Part shown: piece after piece, positions 1-4,764 of the stretch | Numbering within the stretch: the first letter of the stretch is position 1 | Layout: the number at the start of each line of letters is the position of its first letter | Assembly (NCBI GenBank): GCA_002780135.1 | Contig: PEWA01000050.1 | Span: forward strand, 1 to 7,677 | Direction: 5' to 3' | DNA length: 7,677 nt | From: Candidatus Shapirobacteria bacterium CG06_land_8_20_14_3_00_40_12 | Lineage (GTDB): Bacteria; Patescibacteriota; Microgenomatia; UBA12405 | Program-made: the position numbers and the translations under genes | Notes under the pieces: model-generated | What the model saw: the letters and a program-made list of their open reading frames with translations, nothing else | What the model was told of the DNA's origin: nothing | Database searches by the model: none

Positions 1-876
1 GAGAGTGACGGCAAAATGCATGAGACCATCGGAGCCGGAGATGTAATAGAGATTGTCGGAAGGTAGGGGGTTTTGGGCGGCAAAGAGGGAGTCAAGACCG
101 GGGTTACAAATGGGTGACGGAGGTAGACCGCGGTTTTGGTAAGTATTGAAGAGAGAATTAATTTGGAGATCAGTTTTGGTTAGGGGAAGCCAATATTTGG
201 TAGGTTTAGTAATAGTGTCCCGACCATATTGGACAGTGGCATCAACCTGGAGAGCCATACCGATTTTAAGGCGGTTTTTAATCACAGTAGCTACTTTTTG
301 TTTGTCGAGCCGGGTTTTGGCCTCACGTTCCAAAAGCGAGGCTAAGGTAACAACTTCCGATAAATTTTGGCTACTAATATTTAAGGCCATAATTTTTTGG
401 TCAAAATTTTTAGTTATCAGGGTGACAATTTCATCGGAAGTATAGTATTCAGGAATTAGGTAACTGTCAGGGAAAAGATAACCTTCTTTGCCACTAGTGG
501 CTGAAACTAAGTCGTCTTTGGCGAATTCCTCGAGGCGCTGTCCCGGAATAATTTTAAACCAATAGTCAGTTGATCCACCGCTGGTTAATTTGGAAATTAT
601 AGTTTTAACATCCCAAGAAGAAGCAATTTCAAACTTACCGGCTTTAATTTTATTTTTTTGACCACTTAAGGCCGACCAAAAAATAAAAATTAAAGGGCTT
701 TTGATAAAGCGATTTTTACCCAAGCGGTTACTGATATCAACTACGCTTTCGCCCTGATTGATAACAAAAGCTTTAAGAGAAGAGTCGGAGGAAAAAGGTG
801 AGGATAAATAAAATACGACCGAGACAGCGATGATAAGAATAAGACCAAAGCTAACAAAAAGATAGCGCCATTTCAT
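1..876 (-). CDS. mltG: MltG-family endolytic murein transglycosylase, 3' end outside window
   Basis: I translated the minus strand from the ATG at 876; 292 codons stay open to base 1, so the C-terminus is missing. MltG cleaves nascent glycan strands at the outer face of the membrane and so sets glycan length. Visible parts are a membrane anchor (about residues 5-24), a LysM-like segment (about 36-70), the YceG core motif EGYLFPDSY (131-139), the catalytic-region motif LASLLEREA (178-186, with E183 at the position of the family's catalytic Glu), LQVDATVQYG (209-218), NTYQNRGLPPSPICNPG (244-260) and AAQNP (266-270). The terminal LYYISGSDG..HFAVTL pattern is near the usual family end, so probably only 10-30 residues are lost. 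The stretch between the PG(Q/E)-type motif and EGYLFP is much shorter than in typical MltG. The start overlaps the upstream stop by one base (TAATG), indicating translational coupling. No Shine-Dalgarno is seen. Confidence 0.92.
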   Translation of the reverse strand, partial: MKWRYLFVSFGLILIIAVSVVFYLSSPFSSDSSLKAFVINQGESVVDISNRLGKNRFIKSPLIFIFWSALSGQKNKIKAGKFEIASSWDVKTIISKLTSGGSTDYWFKIIPGQRLEEFAKDDLVSATSGKEGYLFPDSYLIPEYYTSDEIVTLITKNFDQKIMALNISSQNLSEVVTLASLLEREAKTRLDKQKVATVIKNRLKIGMALQVDATVQYGRDTITKPTKYWLPLTKTDLQINSLFNTYQNRGLPPSPICNPGLDSLFAAQNPLPSDNLYYISGSDGLMHFAVTL

Positions 877-1073
877 TAGACTTCGTCAAAAAGTGCCCGA
901 CGATAGCTACCTTTTTTGGGATCGTGAATAAAGATACGACCACAGTGACAGGTAACAGTCGTCTGCCCCCGAACGTCTTGGCGCTTGCCTTTGGATAGAG
1001 CTTCACCACAGCCGACACAGCGACCCTGGGAAAGAAGCCAGGCTTGAATAGGAGATATAAGATTTTTAAACAC
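876..1073 (-). CDS. Small zinc-ribbon protein between ruvX and mltG
   Basis: A 65-aa protein starting at GTG (1073), two bases after the ruvX stop and ending in a one-base overlap with the mltG ATG. The central feature is a compact zinc ribbon: CVGC (C19, C22) and, after about 20 residues, CHC (C42, C44, with H43 between), followed by GRIFIHDP. The N-terminal 17 residues form a short hydrophobic or amphipathic stretch; the tail is basic and then acidic. I do not recognise a named family and give no function. The spacing of the cysteines suggests one structural zinc site. Its position equals that of the small yrzB-type gene between ruvX and mltG in Firmicutes, but the sequence here is a zinc ribbon, not clearly a DUF1292 protein. 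No in-frame ATG exists before the first cysteines, so GTG is the only reasonable start. Confidence 0.75.
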   Translation of the reverse strand: MFKNLISPIQAWLLSQGRCVGCGEALSKGKRQDVRGQTTVTCHCGRIFIHDPKKGSYRRALFDEV

Positions 1074-1075
1074 GG

Positions 1076-1456
1076 TTAATTATAACCCAGAGCCCGACCT
1101 AAAATCACAGCAGCAGAAAAAGAGTCGATGTTGTTTTTAAAATCTGCCCTTTTTTTGGCTATATTTTTGTAAATGGAGCCAGCCTCAATAGTGGAAATTG
1201 ACTCTTCGACTGTTTCGATGGGAACATCTATAGTGTTTTTAATATCTTTTATAAACTCAAGTGTTTTGGTAGCAATACGGCCTTCGGATAAACCAACATA
1301 GATTTTTTGAATGTGATAATCGGAGATAATATTTTTTATTTTAGAAATAAGATTTCTATCGTTTAAGATTTGGGGAAGAGTAAAAATAATATTGTTTTGG
1401 GTGTAGGCTAGGCCGATACGCCTTGTACCGTAATCAATGGCAAGATAGTTATCCAT
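1076..1456 (-). CDS. ruvX: RuvX/YqgF-family putative Holliday junction resolvase or pre-16S rRNA nuclease
   Basis: A 126-aa protein, close to the normal family size of about 130-150. The family has an RNase H-like fold and is implicated in processing the 5' end of 16S rRNA precursor and, by fold, in Holliday-junction resolution. Visible motifs are LAIDYGTRRIGLA (residues 5-17, with acidic D8 starting the active site), YVGLSEG (53-59, the VGLP-like strand), VEESISTIEA (83-92, equivalent to the usual DERxST.EA) and IDSFSAAVILGRAL (110-123, with D111 as the last conserved acid). The usual Arg of the DER motif is Ser86 here, while Glu85 is kept. ATG at 1456 gives the canonical N-terminus just before the first beta strand. 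The stop lies two bases before the zinc-ribbon start, so ruvX, the ribbon gene and mltG form one tight unit. Confidence 0.93.
   Translation of the reverse strand: MDNYLAIDYGTRRIGLAYTQNNIIFTLPQILNDRNLISKIKNIISDYHIQKIYVGLSEGRIATKTLEFIKDIKNTIDVPIETVEESISTIEAGSIYKNIAKKRADFKNNIDSFSAAVILGRALGYN
1079..1084 (-). promoter_or_regulatory. Possible -10 box (TATAAT) before the zinc-ribbon GTG
   Basis: A perfect TATAAT on the minus strand lies inside the last codons of ruvX (TAT AAT TAA), five bases before the GTG start at 1073. It also sits in a small inverted repeat (GGTTA/TAACC, 1074-1087). If used, transcription would begin at about the start codon. No TG extension and no convincing -35 is visible, so it may be chance within codons. 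Confidence 0.25.
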
Positions 1457-1468
1457 AAGTGATATCTT

Positions 1469-1474
1469 ATTTTA
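1469..1474 (-). promoter_or_regulatory. Possible -10 box (TAAAAT) before ruvX
   Basis: TAAAAT on the minus strand lies 12 bases before the ruvX ATG, in the 22-base gap that separates ruvX from the divergent four-helix gene. Because that divergent gene interrupts the operon, ruvX plausibly needs its own promoter. The context GGTTAAAAT resembles the GGTTATAAT before the zinc-ribbon gene. No clear -35 is seen. Confidence 0.25.
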
Positions 1475-1478
1475 ACCG

Positions 1479-1991
1479 ATGGAAGGATATAAATACTTAT
1501 TAAGCTACAGATATGCCCTGATAATTCACGATCTAACGGTGGAGTTTGTTAAGAAAAATATTGATTATAAATCCAGAACTAAGGATCAGATGGAACAGGC
1601 GGCCAGATCGGGAAAACAAAACATTGTCGAAGGGGTTGGACAAAGCCAAACTTCAAAAAAAGGTGAAATAAAACTTTTGGGTGTCGCCAAGGCTTCTTTT
1701 GAAGAACTGCAGGCTGATTATGAAGACTTTTTGAGACAACACCAAATGAAAATCTATGAGAAAAAATTACCGATTATTAAAAAATTTCAGGAAATTGCAT
1801 ATTCATTAAGTAACTCGAAAGTCAATGCAAAATTGTCCAATAATCCCGAAGCGGATGCAAATTTTCTGTTGACGTTGTGCCATATTGTTACCTACCTCTT
1901 GGAAAAACAGGTCAAAGCGATGATTGATAAGTTTGGCAGAGAGGGTGGTTTGACTGAAAAACTATATTGGAGCAGAAAAAACCAAAGTTAA
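1479..1991 (+). CDS. Four-helix-bundle protein (S23/IVP-like, four-helix suffix type)
   Basis: A 170-aa protein, the only plus-strand gene in the window. The pattern SYRYALIIHDLTVEF (residues 9-23), SRTKDQMEQAARSGKQNIVEG (32-52), SKKGEIKLLGVAKASFEELQ (59-78), YEDFLRQ (81-87) and the tail LLEKQVKAMIDKFGREGGLTE (140-160) is the signature of the four-helix-bundle suffix family, related to the S23 proteins encoded by intervening sequences of 23S rRNA genes and, structurally, to the Avd accessory protein of diversity-generating retroelements. Its biochemical role is unknown; the known relatives suggest RNA or nucleic-acid binding as an oligomer, which is an inference here. The start matches where family members begin. 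It lies 22 bases from divergent ruvX, and its TAA overlaps the sortase stop by four bases (1988-1991), so it is embedded antisense in the operon. No reverse transcriptase or variable repeat is visible nearby. Confidence 0.88.
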   Translation: MEGYKYLLSYRYALIIHDLTVEFVKKNIDYKSRTKDQMEQAARSGKQNIVEGVGQSQTSKKGEIKLLGVAKASFEELQADYEDFLRQHQMKIYEKKLPIIKKFQEIAYSLSNSKVNAKLSNNPEADANFLLTLCHIVTYLLEKQVKAMIDKFGREGGLTEKLYWSRKNQS

Positions 1992-2713
1992 ATTTCGACA
2001 ATTCGGGCTTTAATGATTAAACGGCGAAGATAGGTACCCGGGGGAGAACAGGTAATTAGGGTGAGGTAGCGGCCATCAAAATGCTGCTCCAAAACCGAAA
2101 GATCGGTAGGAGCCACCTCATACATTTCTTCAACTAAATAACGGTATTTAATATTGTCAAAATCAACAAAGATCTCGTCTCCCTGCTTTAGTTTGTAAAG
2201 AGTCGAAAAAATAGTTAAATATGATTTAGGATTAAAAAACTGGGGTAAGACTGAGTGCCCAAAAATTACCGAAGATCCGAGTTGTCCCGGAAGGGCAGTT
2301 TGGGGATAGTGAATTAAGCTGCTTTTTAAATCCGAACTACCGGTAAGAACTAGGGCTTTCTCAATTTTAAGTTTGGGAACAGAAAGAGAATAGGAAGAAA
2401 TACGATTATCGAGTGATAAAAAATTTGGGTTATTGGTGGTGGTAGCCGAACCTTTTTCAAACCAATTCGAAAGTTGGGTGAAATCAGTATTGGTATCACC
2501 TAAAACGGAACCAGGATTAGAAAACCGGGAAGAAAGAGGACTTAATATTTGATTAAACTTTAAAGAGTATTCGAACTGAAACTGAACAATAGGGACGACG
2601 GCAGAGAGAAATAAAAATATCCCAAGAGACAGAAAAACAGCCGATAGAATACGGCGAGGTTTACGGGAGTGACGATTTAAAGAAGGAGATTTTTTAAGAT
2701 AAATATAACCCAT
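1988..2713 (-). CDS. Membrane-anchored sortase (transpeptidase)
   Basis: A 241-aa sortase. The enzyme family joins surface proteins to the cell wall, or to each other, through a Cys thioester. Order of parts: basic N-terminus (1-21), one membrane helix (about 22-45), a Ser/Thr/Asn-rich stalk (about 60-105), then the beta-barrel sortase domain beginning near LSVPKLKIEKALV (110-122). The catalytic triad is visible: H153 in VIFGHS, C222 in LTLITC, and an Arg in YLRRL (R231 most likely, or R230). The TCSPPGTYLRR arrangement fits the class D/E-like sortases common in Patescibacteria; I do not assign a class firmly. Its ATG overlaps the upstream stop by one base (TAATG), so it is coupled to the PilM/J-like gene. 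No protein in the window carries an LPxTG-type sorting signal, so the substrate is elsewhere. Confidence 0.94.
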   Translation of the reverse strand: MGYIYLKKSPSLNRHSRKPRRILSAVFLSLGIFLFLSAVVPIVQFQFEYSLKFNQILSPLSSRFSNPGSVLGDTNTDFTQLSNWFEKGSATTTNNPNFLSLDNRISSYSLSVPKLKIEKALVLTGSSDLKSSLIHYPQTALPGQLGSSVIFGHSVLPQFFNPKSYLTIFSTLYKLKQGDEIFVDFDNIKYRYLVEEMYEVAPTDLSVLEQHFDGRYLTLITCSPPGTYLRRLIIKARIVEI

Positions 2714-4764
2714 TAGTTTTTTGTGATAATGGTTATGAAATCAGGATTTCGGGGCAATCGATTAAACAAATTGATAAATTTTAAATTATTTTTGACCGAA
2801 TAATTATAAAAACTGGGGAGAGTGGAAACAATTTTTTGAATTTCGTTTTCTGATTTGAAAGCCAAGAGATGACGGAGAGTAATGATGTCAATTTTGGGAG
2901 TTCCTTTTCCGGTGATAGTGAGAACACCACTGGATTTGGTTGAAGTCAAATCCTTGGGAACGAAGGTAAGATTTAAAGTTAGAGAATTTGGATCAAGCCC
3001 GGAAAGTTTGGGGTTATTCTGAAGAAAATACGAAGTAATTTTTGATTTGTCTGAGGGGTTGACAAAAAGAAAAGAGACTTGGGAGAACAAGTTTAAAGTT
3101 AAGGTATCGGCTACTTCACCAATTTCCCGATTATAATCCGTCTTTTGACTGTCAAAAAATGCGGTTGAGTCAAAAATGGTTAAACCGGGGGCTGATTCGG
3201 CTTGAATTTGATTTTTGGCTTTAATTGAGAGTTCCTGGCGGGCAGTAGCCAATAATCGAGAACGGTCTTCAGAGGAAACAACAGCTACGAGTTCTTTGGT
3301 ACCACCAGAAAAATTGGAATTAATTTTAATTAAAAAATTGGGGTTACTAGAGCTAAGTTGAGTGCCAGCGTTTAGATTTGATTCGAGGCCAATGTCGATG
3401 GCTACCAAAGATGTCTTTACCTGACCTAGGGTAATAATTCCGGAATCAAGGTTGTAGGTGCTTCCCGGAACCTGGAGGTTACTGGTGGATTCGAATTTAT
3501 GGCCAAGTTTGTCAGAAAATATCAAACCTTTATTTAAATTTTGAATAGTGTCGAGCTTGTTAAAAATAGTTACTTCACCCCGGGCCTTTTCCCCAATTTC
3601 TTTTTTACCGGAAGCAGGAACAGAGGCATTGACGGAAAGAGTGAGTTTTTTTTGGGAGACAGGAACCAGGGAGTTACTGGTGGTGGAGGCGGCAGGATCA
3701 AGAGTCAGGGAAAAGACATCAGTAAATTCAATGGGAGTGAAAGAAAGAGTAATTTCGGCTCTGGCTATAAATAGGGGTAAAACGGGGATAAAAAGTATCA
3801 ATATAACTAATGGAAGTAGCCAAAAATAACGAGAGTGATGTTTGAAAAAAGGGTGATGAATTTCGACAAAATTTGATTCGGTTTCGATAATGGGTTTTGA
3901 AATATTCTCACTAAAACCCAGGTCGGAAGCCTCTACAAGAGTAAGTGGTGGTAGGGGAGAATCCAATTCAGTTGGGGAAGGTTCTTCCGGTTCGATAGGG
4001 CCGCCTTCGTCCTCCGATTCGGAGGACTTCGGCGGACCAAGGGGGGAAAGTTGGCGGTGGATGGTTTGAGAGAAAAGCTGCTGAAGATCGGGGGCAGGAA
4101 CGGTAACCACGTCAGGAAGATGAAGAAAAGTTTCAATACCCGGGGTTCCTGTCCAATTGTAATTGTTAATATCTTCGACCAGCGAATTGGTAAATTTTCC
4201 GACAATAATGATTTTTGGAGGGAGGGCTTTTTGAAAATTTAGTTTTACCAGGGTATCCTCTAATAATTTTACTGAAAAGTCACCATCAAAATTTTCCGAT
4301 ACTCTTTTTTTGATACTGCCTAAATAAACAAAAGAAAGCTGAAAATGAGCCGATAAAAGGTGGAGCATGATGTAGCTTCCAGGAAAAGAATCCGTACTTT
4401 GGTATGACTCAACAAAAGCATCGTCTTGACCGATAAATCCGAGAGGGTGAAATTTTAGTTCGCGACATAAAGATTCAAGATTTTTTAAAAGATTTGGAAA
4501 AATCCGACCGTCGGGACCGACCCATGGAGGTGGAATAATAAAAGCACAATCGTCCGGTTCTGAATCGACGGGTAATTGATAGTCGGCAGTGGCAGTGGTC
4601 AGTGAGGTGTCAACCGCCCTAATTAGACTATCGGGTAAGGCCGGATCCCAAGCAGTTTCCGGACCTAGACTTTTGACTTCGGAAGAGGATGGATCAAAAG
4701 AAACCAGAGAGACTTGGGCAGACTCAGAAGTGATGGAAACTAGCCAATAAAAATTACTTTGCAT
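2713..4764 (-). CDS. Two-part membrane protein: PilM-like cytoplasmic half, baseplate-J-like outer half
   Basis: A 683-aa protein from the ATG at 4764, which shares one base with the alaS stop (TGATG); a GTG three bases earlier (4767) would add one residue. Residues 1-235 look like a degenerate actin/PilM-type fold: FYWLVSITSESAQVSLVSF at the N-terminus, a GSYIMLHLLSA..LSFVYLG..KKR hairpin (about 129-154) and PPKIIIVG (182-189). The usual Asp-x-Gly phosphate motif is not evident, so ATP binding is doubtful. A Pro/Glu/Ser-rich linker follows (about 240-275), then one membrane helix (about 313-335). The outer part contains ARGEVTIFN...GLIF..KLGHKFES....VPGS (about 394-435), the pattern of baseplate J-like proteins of Patescibacteria, and ends in a LPxFYNYSVKN..F..LPRNPDFITI motif. 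The architecture suggests a scaffold coupling a cytoplasmic assembly to a surface structure. The domain calls are by pattern only; the function is unknown. Confidence 0.85.
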   Translation of the reverse strand: MQSNFYWLVSITSESAQVSLVSFDPSSSEVKSLGPETAWDPALPDSLIRAVDTSLTTATADYQLPVDSEPDDCAFIIPPPWVGPDGRIFPNLLKNLESLCRELKFHPLGFIGQDDAFVESYQSTDSFPGSYIMLHLLSAHFQLSFVYLGSIKKRVSENFDGDFSVKLLEDTLVKLNFQKALPPKIIIVGKFTNSLVEDINNYNWTGTPGIETFLHLPDVVTVPAPDLQQLFSQTIHRQLSPLGPPKSSESEDEGGPIEPEEPSPTELDSPLPPLTLVEASDLGFSENISKPIIETESNFVEIHHPFFKHHSRYFWLLPLVILILFIPVLPLFIARAEITLSFTPIEFTDVFSLTLDPAASTTSNSLVPVSQKKLTLSVNASVPASGKKEIGEKARGEVTIFNKLDTIQNLNKGLIFSDKLGHKFESTSNLQVPGSTYNLDSGIITLGQVKTSLVAIDIGLESNLNAGTQLSSSNPNFLIKINSNFSGGTKELVAVVSSEDRSRLLATARQELSIKAKNQIQAESAPGLTIFDSTAFFDSQKTDYNREIGEVADTLTLNLFSQVSFLFVNPSDKSKITSYFLQNNPKLSGLDPNSLTLNLTFVPKDLTSTKSSGVLTITGKGTPKIDIITLRHLLAFKSENEIQKIVSTLPSFYNYSVKNNLKFINLFNRLPRNPDFITIITKN
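4001..4035. repeat. GC-rich palindrome in frame in the linker of the PilM/J-like gene
   Basis: The arms CCGCC (4001-4005) and GTCCTCCGA (4009-4017) pair perfectly with TCGGAGGAC (4019-4027) and GGCGG (4031-4035) around one central base. The two triplets at 4006-4008 and 4028-4030 (TTC on plus, GAA on minus) face each other as a symmetric internal loop. It is more GC-rich than its surroundings and encodes part of the acidic linker PPKSSESEDEGG. The outer shape, CCGCCGAAG...CGAAGGCGG on the minus strand, resembles short palindromic repeats I recall as frequent in Patescibacteria genomes; that link is from memory. Confidence 0.6.

Noticed and set aside
146..445. Plus-strand 99-aa open frame
   Set aside because: It lies opposite the mltG frame, whose family motifs are clear, and shows no family pattern of its own.
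1479..1991. Diversity-generating retroelement suggested by the Avd-like four-helix fold
   Set aside because: No reverse transcriptase, template/variable repeat pair or C-type lectin target is present, and the protein matches the suffix-type four-helix family better than Avd.
1985..2060. Possible bidirectional terminator at the convergent ends of the four-helix and sortase genes
   Set aside because: I found no GC-rich hairpin with a T run on either strand; the stops simply overlap.
3541..3829. Two overlapping plus-strand open frames of 77 and 93 aa
   Set aside because: Both are antisense to the outer domain of the PilM/J-like gene, of low-complexity composition, and overlap each other; they are shadows.
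3933..4242. Minus-strand 90-aa and plus-strand 63-aa open frames
   Set aside because: Both lie within the PilM/J-like coding region in other frames and contain no recognisable motif.
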